A stretch of DNA of 36,749 nt from Desulforhabdus sp. TSK (GTDB lineage: Bacteria > Desulfobacterota > Syntrophobacteria > Syntrophobacterales > Syntrophobacteraceae). Position 1 is the first letter of the stretch. Every line of letters starts with the position of its first letter. The DNA is taken from assembly GCF_022836495.1 (NCBI RefSeq), contig NZ_BQXM01000044.1:1-36749 (forward strand), read 5' to 3'. Below the pieces are notes generated by a model, which had not been told where the DNA came from, searched no databases, and saw only the letters and a program-made list of their open reading frames with translations. A program made the position numbers and the translations under genes. Positions 5,368 to 13,069 of the stretch are shown here, in pieces.

Positions 5368-8300
5368 TCAGCTCCCCGTCTCCTCGGCCTTCTTCAGTTC
5401 CAGCCCCCGGAAATAGACCGTCGTGTCTCCCTTGCTCCAAAGACCCACATAGCCCTCAACCGGGCGCGGCGCCGTGAACTGCAGGCAAGGCCGACCATCG
5501 AGTAATCCTGTGACGTCGCATCCGGAGACGGCTACTTCCAGCGTCAGCCATCCGTCCACCGGGATCTCCACTGGAACGCGTTTTTGAAAGCATCGGGTGT
5601 TGTTGACGAATTCCAGCAGCTGCAGCTCTCCCGCCACGGCGTCTGCCGCCAGCACGAAGCCGTTGCCCACGTTGGCCAGCCCGAAGGCCAGACCGGCAGC
5701 AAGGTCCACACAGCCGGCCCGGATGCGGACATCCACCCGGATGCCGCCGTCTCCCAAGCGACTGTCCCGAACCACCGCCACCGGGTAATAATGCACCGCC
5801 TGCCTGTTTTCCATGAACTTTCGGTATCGACCGCCCAGCACGGTGCTCAGGACAGAATGCAGGGAACAGGATACCGTCCCCGTCATGCTGGATCCGTCCT
5901 GGACAATCACCTCCTGCCCTTCGAATGCGGCGCGCGACCATTCGCCCACCGAGGCGTAAAAACCGGGAAGGCGTGCTTCCGAGCGGCCCAGGAAATCGTA
6001 CTCTCCGTTGAAGAAAAGCTCCGTGAGGGATTGGACCTCGGCCTGGGTGGGAATGGCGAGATCCAGGAGCCGGCTGCAGCCGAGGAGGCGCCCCGTCTGG
6101 TCCAGCAACTCCTCCATGGCTGGGCAGTCGAGCCCCTTGAGACCCGCCTGCAGCATGTCGCCCCGCACTTCCACTGCATAGCCCAGCCGCCTCAGCACAT
6201 TGGACAGAAATTCGACGCGCAGGGCCTTTCCCATGCCCGTTCCGGCTCCACCGGAAAACTGGAGTGCAATGGAATTGGCGTCAGGGTCATCCGAGCAGAG
6301 TGCATCCAGGTTCGAATAGTGGTAGCCGAACTTCACGCTGAGGTTCATGTAGTCGCCGGCAATGAGGGCGTAGGAATCGACTTCGGGCGGCGTCGCATTT
6401 TCGGGGTCGATGCTCCCCGCCATGAGGGCCATGAAGTTGCGCGCATTCATGGCCACCGCCCCGGACCAGGTGATGCCGGGGTGGGTCAGGCCGCGCCACA
6501 GGGCGGCCATGGGCCTGGACCGGATGTGCTCCGGCCGGATCTCATCGCAGGTGGTCAGCCCCGATGCCAGCCCACCGCCCAGGTCGATGAAATAGAGCGA
6601 AAGGGGGATGTTGGCGCTCATCTTGCGGGAAACGACGGATGCATCGGCAAGGTCCGACAGGCTGAACATTTCCTCCATGGCCTTTTCATGGGCAAAGCGG
6701 ATCAGGTCATGGAGAGTGCGGCACCCGCCCGGTGCAAACTCGGGCGCTTTGGGATCGGTCAGGTTCAGCGGGGAGATTTGCCGGAGCACTTCACGAAGGT
6801 GCCTGCCGATGGGACCGTGCTCCTCGTCGTTGCCTCCACCCGGCAGCTTCCTCGCCAGCTCCGGCACAAGCCCGCGGTAGACTTTGCCTTCGTCCGCCAG
6901 CAGGGTGATCTCCTCGCCGTCGGCAATGAGTGCTGTGGCCTCCCGCGCTCCCATGAGGGCCGGCACATTGTATTCCCGGGCCACCGACGCCAGGTGGCTG
7001 GCCGCCCCGCCCAGGTCTGTCACCAGCCCGCGCACCCGACCCATGAAGGCTGCCAGGTCCGGCCCCGCTGTCCGCGAGACCAGAATGGCGTCTTCCGCAG
7101 CCTCCGGTTTGAGATCCGACCCGGCATGAACCGCCCTTCCCGACACCTGTCCCGGTGAAGCCGTCTGCCCGGCAGAAAGGAGCAGCTTCAATCCGGAGAC
7201 ATCGATGGTGGGTGGTTTCTCCTCCACGGCAGCCATGCCCAGAGGGCGGGTCTGCAGGATGAAAAGCTGCCCCCGCTCGTCCTCGGCCCATTCGACATCC
7301 TGGACCGATCCAAAATGAGCCTCCATTCTGAGGCCGTACTTCACCAGGGAAAGGGCGGTCTCATCGGAAATGACCGGCCGAAGATCCCTCTCCCCGACAT
7401 CACCATCCCTAGATTCGATGGAACGATGGACAATCTGAAGCGCCTGCCGATCGACGTGGAAAACGTCGGGGGAGGCGGAGCCGCCGACCACCTGTTCACC
7501 CAGCCCAAAGGCGGCGTCGATACGCGACTGCCCGGAGGCGGGACGGGACGGATCCACTGTATAGAGCACCCCGCTGGCCTTCGCCCGGACCATGACCACG
7601 GCTGCAACGGCCATGGGGGTTGCTGCATCGGGAAGTCCGTAGCGCAGCCTGTAGATGATGGCCCGCGGCGTGTATTTGCTGGCCAGCACGGTCCGGTAAG
7701 CCGAGGCCATCTGTTCCCGGCCCACCCCGAGCACACTGGAATACTGACCGGCAAAAGATGCTTCCGTGTCCTCCCCGACGGCGCTGCTGCGCATGGCGAT
7801 CCCGGGTACGCCGCCCTGGCGGGAAACCAGGTCATCGTATTCCCGGTCGAGGGCCTGCAACAGTCTTTCAGGCAGAGGGGCTTCCTGAATCTTCTCCTGA
7901 ATCCGGCGGCAGGCCTCCCAGCTTTCCGTCCTGTCCGGGTCGAGCTCGGCCAACATGGCGTCGATGGCATCCAGCAGCCGGTTCTCCCGCAGGAAGAGGT
8001 CGAAAGCAGCGGTCGTCACCACGAATCCGTCGGGAGCGGGCAGCCCCAGTTCGTTGCGGACTCTCGCCAGGTTGACCGACTTGGAGCCGGCCAGGAAAAT
8101 GTGGTCAGGCCTGAGCTCTGAAAACGGCAGCGTCAGCGGCCCTTCGACAGCAGGCCGCCGCCGCTCCATGAGAGGCTCGAGCTCCCGCGCCACGTTGTCG
8201 AAGACCTGGAGCAGCTCCCCGTAGCGATTGCCGGCCAGTCCGCACAGAGAAGACACAAGGCCGTGCACTTCTTTCAGGAGATTTTGTGTTCGGCGCTGAA

Positions 8301-8499
8301 TGGACGCCAGTGTCGCCAGCCCGGCACCACGGTCCAGCAGCTCCAGCTCGGACAGGATGCGAAGCGCTCGGTGATTGTGGTCCAGGAAAGCGTCATAGTG
8401 AGCATAGCGTTCGGCGGCAGGCCCCTCAGGGTCTGCCAGGAGTCGACAGGATTGAGTCTTGAAGAACATGGCAGTTGGCTCATCTTGATGTTCGATCAC
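5368..8499 (-). CDS. PEP synthase-like protein with C-terminal lectin-like domain
   Basis: The 1043-residue protein has a helical N-terminal ~110 residues and a PPDK/PEP-synthase ATP-grasp domain (about 130-425) with GSKSVNLARVRNELGLPAPDGFV, AMRSSAVGEDTEASFAGQY and a DVEWAED-QLFILQTRP end. A swivelling phosphohistidine domain (about 445-535) follows with the GGAASHLASVAREYNVPAL motif that carries the His. Next is a long region (about 570-890) including FSGGAGTGMGKALR, which is not the ordinary PEP-binding barrel. The last ~150 residues form a beta-rich concanavalin/LamG-like module (VDGWLTLEVAVSG, GYVGLWSKGDTTVYFRGLEL). Real PEP synthases make PEP from pyruvate and ATP and are ~800 residues; this one may transfer phosphate to another acceptor. 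Start may be GTG 8499 or ATG 8469. It seems to be transcribed alone. Confidence 0.75.
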   Translation of the reverse strand: MIEHQDEPTAMFFKTQSCRLLADPEGPAAERYAHYDAFLDHNHRALRILSELELLDRGAGLATLASIQRRTQNLLKEVHGLVSSLCGLAGNRYGELLQVFDNVARELEPLMERRRPAVEGPLTLPFSELRPDHIFLAGSKSVNLARVRNELGLPAPDGFVVTTAAFDLFLRENRLLDAIDAMLAELDPDRTESWEACRRIQEKIQEAPLPERLLQALDREYDDLVSRQGGVPGIAMRSSAVGEDTEASFAGQYSSVLGVGREQMASAYRTVLASKYTPRAIIYRLRYGLPDAATPMAVAAVVMVRAKASGVLYTVDPSRPASGQSRIDAAFGLGEQVVGGSASPDVFHVDRQALQIVHRSIESRDGDVGERDLRPVISDETALSLVKYGLRMEAHFGSVQDVEWAEDERGQLFILQTRPLGMAAVEEKPPTIDVSGLKLLLSAGQTASPGQVSGRAVHAGSDLKPEAAEDAILVSRTAGPDLAAFMGRVRGLVTDLGGAASHLASVAREYNVPALMGAREATALIADGEEITLLADEGKVYRGLVPELARKLPGGGNDEEHGPIGRHLREVLRQISPLNLTDPKAPEFAPGGCRTLHDLIRFAHEKAMEEMFSLSDLADASVVSRKMSANIPLSLYFIDLGGGLASGLTTCDEIRPEHIRSRPMAALWRGLTHPGITWSGAVAMNARNFMALMAGSIDPENATPPEVDSYALIAGDYMNLSVKFGYHYSNLDALCSDDPDANSIALQFSGGAGTGMGKALRVEFLSNVLRRLGYAVEVRGDMLQAGLKGLDCPAMEELLDQTGRLLGCSRLLDLAIPTQAEVQSLTELFFNGEYDFLGRSEARLPGFYASVGEWSRAAFEGQEVIVQDGSSMTGTVSCSLHSVLSTVLGGRYRKFMENRQAVHYYPVAVVRDSRLGDGGIRVDVRIRAGCVDLAAGLAFGLANVGNGFVLAADAVAGELQLLEFVNNTRCFQKRVPVEIPVDGWLTLEVAVSGCDVTGLLDGRPCLQFTAPRPVEGYVGLWSKGDTTVYFRGLELKKAEETGS

Positions 8500-8550
8500 G
8501 AATTGAACGAAAAATTCCTCTCATGCCCCGTTGCAAGAGGAGGGCACTCC

Positions 8551-8796
8551 TTACTCCCTGGGCAATCGCCCCACGAGAGTGGGCCGCCAGCCCATGGTGA
8601 CCCCCATGGCTGTCAGGGCCGCCTTGCCCCGCAGTGTCAGGTCGCTGATGAACTGGAACTGGTCCCGGCTGTCGATGGGATAGGCCCGGATTCGGTAATG
8701 GGTGCCCCACTCTTCCTCCTGCACCACCACGACGACGGGGCGGGCCATTTCAGAATGGCCTTCTGCGGATATTCCGTGCCCTTCACTCATCGGCAC
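8551..8796 (-). pseudogene. Possible C-terminal relic of an MscS-type channel
   Basis: A GTG at 8796 follows an in-frame stop, so the 81-residue frame has no upstream extension. Its middle, RPVVVVVQEEEWGTHYRIRAYPIDSRDQF followed by SDLTLRGKAALTAMGV, resembles the soluble C-terminal end of some small mechanosensitive channels, where a beta sheet and a helix follow the pore. No membrane segments are present. It lies just upstream of the PEP-synthase-like gene on the same strand. This could equally be a free-standing small protein of unknown function. Confidence 0.3.
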
Positions 8797-9011
8797 TTTT
8801 CTTGTTTATGCGGGAAATCGAGACTTCTGGCAACCGCATTATGAACGGGGCTAGAGGGAAAACCTTCTGTCAACGATTCCTTCGCGCGTCTCCTGGGGGC
8901 TTCCTGGCATGGAGAGCACGTGAAGAAATTCCTCTTGAATTGCATGACGAGGCAATTCTTGGTAAGGTTCAAAGTCATGGTGAGATTCCATCGACGAAGG
9001 AGAAAAATGCC

Positions 9012-9476
9012 ATGAACGAAATCTATTCCGCCCAGGAACCTTTGATTCTCTGGCTGAAGGGCGTCATCCGCTTCGCCGTTCGACTGCTGGCAATCCTGAT
9101 GACGCTGGTGATCCTGTGGGGAGTCCTCGATGTCGCCTGGGTTCTCTACTCCCATCTCATGGATCCCCCTTTCATGATGCTCACCATCAGCGATATCCTG
9201 GACACCTTCGGCGCATTCATGGCCGTCTTGATCGCCATAGAAATTTTTATCAACATCACGGTCTATCTCCAGGATGATGTCATTCACGTCAAGATCGTCA
9301 TGGCCACTGCCCTCATGGCCATTGCCCGTAAGGTCATCATTCTGGACTTCAACAAAATCAGCTCGGATTACATCTGGTCGACGGCGGCGCTGGTCCTGGC
9401 CATGAGCATCGGGTACTGGCTCGTTTTGAAATGGTCGCACTACGAGGAAGTCAAACTCAAACAGAACCTGCGTTGA
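9012..9476 (+). CDS. PsiE-family membrane protein
   Basis: ATG 9012 is chosen because AAGGAG (8997-9002) lies nine bases before it; the frame is open further upstream to 8802 but that part is unlike the family. The 154-residue protein has four membrane helices (AVRLLAILMTLVILWGVLDV, ILDTFGAFMAVLIAIEIFIN, IVMATALMAIARKVIIL, AALVLAMSIGYWLVL) and the PsiE signature around EIFINITVYLQDD and VIHVKIVMATALMAIARKVI. PsiE was first seen as a phosphate-starvation-inducible protein in Escherichia coli; its molecular role is unknown. It ends with a basic tail facing the cytoplasm. Confidence 0.8.
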   Translation: MNEIYSAQEPLILWLKGVIRFAVRLLAILMTLVILWGVLDVAWVLYSHLMDPPFMMLTISDILDTFGAFMAVLIAIEIFINITVYLQDDVIHVKIVMATALMAIARKVIILDFNKISSDYIWSTAALVLAMSIGYWLVLKWSHYEEVKLKQNLR

Positions 9477-9583
9477 GGCGACAACAATGAATGTGCGCCA
9501 AGTGCCATCGGACTTGGCGCACCGGAGATGAAAAGCGCTAAAGGCAGTTGGACAAAATACGAGGAATCTCAGGAAGGAGCTTT

Positions 9584-10063
9584 ATGAAACCAGCAACATT
9601 CGCTAAACCCATCGAGGACCGCTATTTCGAGGATTATATTTCAGGGGCGGTTTATGAATTCGGCTCCATTGACGTCCAGGAAGAGGAAGTCATCTCCTTT
9701 TCCCGACGCTTCGACCCGCAGCCCTTCCACACGGACCCGGCAGCGGCGGCGGAATCCATTTACGGGGGTCTCATCGCAAGCGGGTGGCATACGGCGGGAC
9801 TCATGATGCGCCTTTTCGCGGACCATTACCTCTCACATGTCGCCAGCCTGGGATCACCCGGGGTGGATGAACTGCGGTGGCTGGAACCCGTCCGGCCCGG
9901 CGACTCGCTCTCCATTCGCCTGACAGTCACCGATGCCAAACGGTCGCGTTCGAAACCCGACCGCGGCATCCTCCACACCTTCTGTGAAACTCTCAATCAG
10001 CGGGGTCAGGTGGTTATGACCATGAAGGCGGTCAACTTCCTGTTATGTCGTGAGGTCAAATAG
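9584..10063 (+). CDS. MaoC-like (R)-specific hydratase
   Basis: ATG 9584 follows GGAAGGAG (9572-9579). The 159-residue hot-dog protein carries the hydratase motif FSRRFDPQPFHTDPAAA, in which Asp and His activate water, then YGGLIASGWHTAGLMMRL for the acyl chain and CoA pocket. WLEPVRPGDSLSIRLTV near residue 105 is the usual MaoC dimer strand. Such enzymes hydrate enoyl-CoA to (R)-3-hydroxyacyl-CoA or act on related CoA esters. It stands alone between PsiE and a convergent lipoprotein gene, so the pathway is not shown by context. Confidence 0.82.
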   Translation: MKPATFAKPIEDRYFEDYISGAVYEFGSIDVQEEEVISFSRRFDPQPFHTDPAAAAESIYGGLIASGWHTAGLMMRLFADHYLSHVASLGSPGVDELRWLEPVRPGDSLSIRLTVTDAKRSRSKPDRGILHTFCETLNQRGQVVMTMKAVNFLLCREVK

Positions 10064-10097
10064 CGTTCCAGAGCCGCCCAAATCCCGTCCTGTATCC

Positions 10098-10793
10098 CTA
10101 CATCGCACTCCTGGCCTGTGTATCGGCGTGTAGAGTATGCTCTCTGGAGGCGATGACAGGGATCTCGGAAAACTCCCGCCACTTGTTCGCCAGGACTTCC
10201 CTCCTGTCCTCTTCCGCCAGGTAAAGACTCTGCACGCTTATGGGGACAAAGGGAAGGACCTGAAAAGTCATGGGCATCATCAGTCCGTTGGCACTGTGAG
10301 TGTTTTCGAAAATGAAGGCATGCGCCACCTCATGGAGGAGCGTGTGTTTGTTGAGGTTCTTCACGATGATATAGCGCCGGTAGGTGTCATCGATACAGCC
10401 TTCCCAGGACCCGACCAGGTTTCTCACCAGGAATTCTCCGGGGGTCCATCGGGAGAAGCCGATGGCCATATCAAACCCCTGAGTGTCGGTGGAATAGTAG
10501 ATTTTTTCGAGCATGGACAGCACATCCCGCTTTTCCCAATGGAGGGACATGTACCGGACCGGAACAAATCGTATTCCCACCTGTTCCTCGAATGCACGTG
10601 AGGATTCCCGCAGGATGACGTCGATTTCTTCCCTGGTGTAGCTTCCATCCGACGCAACGAGAATTTTCAATTCCCTCACAGGCAAATTCTCCGCCTGAAA
10701 GGCTGATTCCGAGACACGATCCTTTACAGTGGCACACGATACGAGGAAGGAAAGAGACGACAAGGCTACCAACAATATGATTTTACGGTTCAT
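10098..10793 (-). CDS. Lipoprotein with HExxH metalloprotease motif
   Basis: Start at ATG 10793 (five codons inside the longest frame) fits AGGAG eight bases upstream. The 231-residue product has a lipoprotein signal peptide ending in the lipobox LVSC with Cys20 as lipidation site, so it should be anchored on the outer side of a membrane. HEVAH at 154-158 followed by His166 is a zinc-protease-type arrangement (HExxH, then H seven residues on), inside TLLHEVAHAFIFENTHSANG. No larger family is recognised. A zinc peptidase is likely but substrate unknown; the motif alone does not prove catalysis. The gene is convergent with the MaoC gene. Confidence 0.65.
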   Translation of the reverse strand: MNRKIILLVALSSLSFLVSCATVKDRVSESAFQAENLPVRELKILVASDGSYTREEIDVILRESSRAFEEQVGIRFVPVRYMSLHWEKRDVLSMLEKIYYSTDTQGFDMAIGFSRWTPGEFLVRNLVGSWEGCIDDTYRRYIIVKNLNKHTLLHEVAHAFIFENTHSANGLMMPMTFQVLPFVPISVQSLYLAEEDRREVLANKWREFSEIPVIASREHTLHADTQARSAM

Positions 10794-10808
10794 GGCTTTT
10801 CTCCTCAT

Positions 10809-11235
10809 ATACGGGGGTATTTATGCATTCAATTCAAAGGATGGAATCCTTTGGATATACGATTGAAATATATAGCAATACACCCGCCATGCACCAACCC
10901 ACAGGTGCACTAATATTTAACTATTTAATATCGCTGATATTTACTTCAAAAAGGTGCAGAAAATTCTCGAATGATCCTGTGAAACCAGATGCTTTCTCGC
11001 CGACTAAATGTAAAGTTTTCCAACATCAAGCGGGCGATACTTCTGTTGATTGTCATTAAAAAATAGTTATTTAAATAGGTTATGCATATTGAGCTTTAGT
11101 TGTAAAAGAACTTTACATTCGACGTCTCATGGTCGCAGGCGTGGATTGTACCGTTGATTGTTGTAATCCACTATGTTTTTATGGATGATCGTGTAACGGA
11201 GTGCAAATCTCATAAACAGAAGGAAGGAGAGAGCG
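10809..11235. other. AT-rich intergenic region between divergent genes
   Basis: About 430 bases, clearly more AT-rich than the flanks, separate the minus-strand lipoprotein gene from plus-strand elbB. A 78-codon plus frame (10823-11059) has no ribosome site or family features and is not called. Promoters for both flanking genes should lie here. A weak plus-strand candidate is TTGATT (11154-11159) with TTTTAT (11177-11182), spaced 17. Confidence 0.5.
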
Positions 11236-11895
11236 ATGTCCAAAAGGATAGGAGTGCTTCTGTCGGGTTGTGGCGTTTTTGATGGGTCGGAAATTCACGA
11301 GGCTGTTCTGACCCTGCTGGCTCTGGACCGCGCTGGAGCCCAAGCCGTTTGCATGGCCCCCAATACGGATCAGTACCACGTCATCAACCATCTCACCCAG
11401 CAGGAGACTGGAGAAAAGCGCAATGTTCTGGTGGAATCCGCACGTATCGCCCGCGGTGTGATTCAGGATCTGAAAGATGTAAAGGCCTCCGACATAGACG
11501 GTCTGATCCTCCCCGGCGGGTTCGGTGCAGCCAAAAATCTGAGCGATTTCGCCTTCAAAGGCCCTGACGCCGCAGTCCACCCGGAAGTGAAGCGACTGCT
11601 CCAAGAGATGACCGCGGCGGGCAAACCTGTCGGCGGTATTTGCATTGCACCGGCTACCGTCACCAAGGCCCTCGCGGACAAAAAGCCCGAAGTGACCATA
11701 GGGAACGATCCAGGGACCGCTCAGGGAATCGAGGCCATGGGCGGACGTCACCACACCTGCACCGTGGACATGATTCATGTGGACAAGAACCACAAGATCG
11801 TGACGACACCCGCCTACATGCTCGGCCCGGGCATCAAGGAGGTGGCCCAGGGGATCGAGAAGCTGGTGAACAAGGTGGTCGAACTGGCAGGGTAG
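11236..11895 (+). CDS. elbB: ElbB glyoxalase (DJ-1/PfpI superfamily)
   Basis: The 219-residue product matches ElbB along its whole length: start MSKRIGVLLSGCGVFDGSEI, APNTDQYHVINHLTQ, GLILPGGFGAAKNLSDFA and GGICIAPA with the nucleophilic Cys136. ElbB belongs to the DJ-1/PfpI glutamine-amidotransferase-like superfamily; the E. coli enzyme converts glyoxal to glycolate, and the older link to isoprenoid synthesis is weak. Length is normal for the family. AGGAGAG lies just before the ATG. It appears monocistronic, with an inverted repeat downstream. Confidence 0.92.
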   Translation: MSKRIGVLLSGCGVFDGSEIHEAVLTLLALDRAGAQAVCMAPNTDQYHVINHLTQQETGEKRNVLVESARIARGVIQDLKDVKASDIDGLILPGGFGAAKNLSDFAFKGPDAAVHPEVKRLLQEMTAAGKPVGGICIAPATVTKALADKKPEVTIGNDPGTAQGIEAMGGRHHTCTVDMIHVDKNHKIVTTPAYMLGPGIKEVAQGIEKLVNKVVELAG

Positions 11896-11938
11896 TGAAG
11901 AGCGCACCAGTACCGAAACAAAAGGTCTTCCACCTATC

Positions 11939-12022
11939 CACCACGAAGGGCACGAAGTCCACGAAGAAGCAATGAAATGTTTTCACCAGGGTTTTACCGC
12001 CTGCCTTCGTGTTCTTCGTGGT
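11939..12022. repeat. Inverted repeat of CACGAAG units
   Basis: Left part CCACGAAGGGCACGAAGTCC and right part CCTTCGTGTTCTTCGTGG (12004-12021) are reverse-complementary at most positions, and each is built of repeated CACGAAG units. Such CACGAAG-rich palindromes are scattered between genes in many bacteria. It may act as the transcription end of elbB, but no T-run follows the left arm. Confidence 0.55.
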
Positions 12023-12126
12023 TCAATTGCATAAAAGGACTTTTGTCGACTGCCTGAAATTTCTCTCTCGGGTTGCGATGGCAAATACCCATCGTCCTGA
12101 TTCTGAAAGGCTTTCGGAGGCTTGGT

Positions 12127-12942
12127 ATGCGCGTTTATTTCATGGGAGACATTCACGGAAATCATTACGCTCTCGAAGCATGTCTCAGGCACCTGAGCCA
12201 TCTCAAAGTGGATGCCGTCTACTGCCTGGGAGACCTGGTGGGCTGGCTCCCTTTCGGAGACCGCACTTTGAAACGGATGCGCTCCCTCGGATTTCCCACA
12301 GTGGCGGGAAATCATGACCTGCTGGTGGCCGGCCGCTTCACGGATTATCCCACTCAGCTGGACCGCATGCAGGCGACAGCCTACAATTCAGGACTCCTCT
12401 CCACGGTAGAGGGCGCAATCGACTACCTGTCGTATCTGCCCCTCTTTCTGGAGGGAGAAGACTTCATCGTCACCCACCACAGCCCCTTCAGCCTGCCGGA
12501 GGCAGGCGAAAGTCCGACCATCGAACATTTCGACTACTTGGACGAGGCAACCCTTGCCCAGTGCCTCCCTGCCTGGAGGAATTTTTCCCGGCGCCTCATC
12601 TTCAGCGGCCACGATCACATCCCCGCCGTTTACGAACTTCCCGAAACGCCTCGCCTGCCCCGGTTTGAAGATGTCAGGGTGTACCGCCCGGTAAACGATG
12701 ATGCCTTGACGATTCACCTCAATCCGCAGTCCCGCTACTGGATCAAAGCCGGAAGTATCGGCGGACCCTACCGCGACGACGTTCCCATGGCCAATTCCGT
12801 CCTTTACGACAGCGATCGGAAAACCGTCACCCTTTTTCGACTGTCCTATCCCCGGGCTCCCCTTTACCAGGAGCTGCTGTCCCACCATTTCATCGGCAAT
12901 CTGCCGACCATCCGGCGTTATATGGACCTATTGAACCGGTAG
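12127..12942 (+). CDS. Metallophosphoesterase (calcineurin-like)
   Basis: ATG 12127 is preceded by GGAGG with proper spacing; an earlier ATG in frame at 12073 lacks one. The 271-residue product has all metallophosphoesterase blocks: GDIHGN (7-12), CLGDLVG, GNHD, a THH histidine pair and GHDH. These bind two metal ions and hydrolyse phosphate esters. The group resembles YfcE/diadenosine tetraphosphatase-like predicted phosphoesterases, which act on nucleotides or proteins; the substrate here is unknown. A C-terminal segment of about 70 residues (QSRYWIKAGSIGGPYRDD) fits the predicted phosphodiesterase form. Confidence 0.85.
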   Translation: MRVYFMGDIHGNHYALEACLRHLSHLKVDAVYCLGDLVGWLPFGDRTLKRMRSLGFPTVAGNHDLLVAGRFTDYPTQLDRMQATAYNSGLLSTVEGAIDYLSYLPLFLEGEDFIVTHHSPFSLPEAGESPTIEHFDYLDEATLAQCLPAWRNFSRRLIFSGHDHIPAVYELPETPRLPRFEDVRVYRPVNDDALTIHLNPQSRYWIKAGSIGGPYRDDVPMANSVLYDSDRKTVTLFRLSYPRAPLYQELLSHHFIGNLPTIRRYMDLLNR

Positions 12943-13069
12943 ACTTGTCGCTTCACTCAGAAGTTCCTGCCGCCGCCATTTTCGCACTGGATGAAAGGGT
13001 TCTTCCCCCCCATTGATCACGTGAATGCGAGGAAGGCTACGTGGTTGGTGATGTCAATTGTCTGGTTTC

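Noticed and set aside
5584-7158. 524-codon plus-strand frame
   Set aside because: Antisense to the PEP-synthase-like gene; no start signal or recognisable domain.
8802-9011. Longer N-terminus for PsiE
   Set aside because: The added 70 residues do not resemble PsiE and a good ribosome site precedes ATG 9012.
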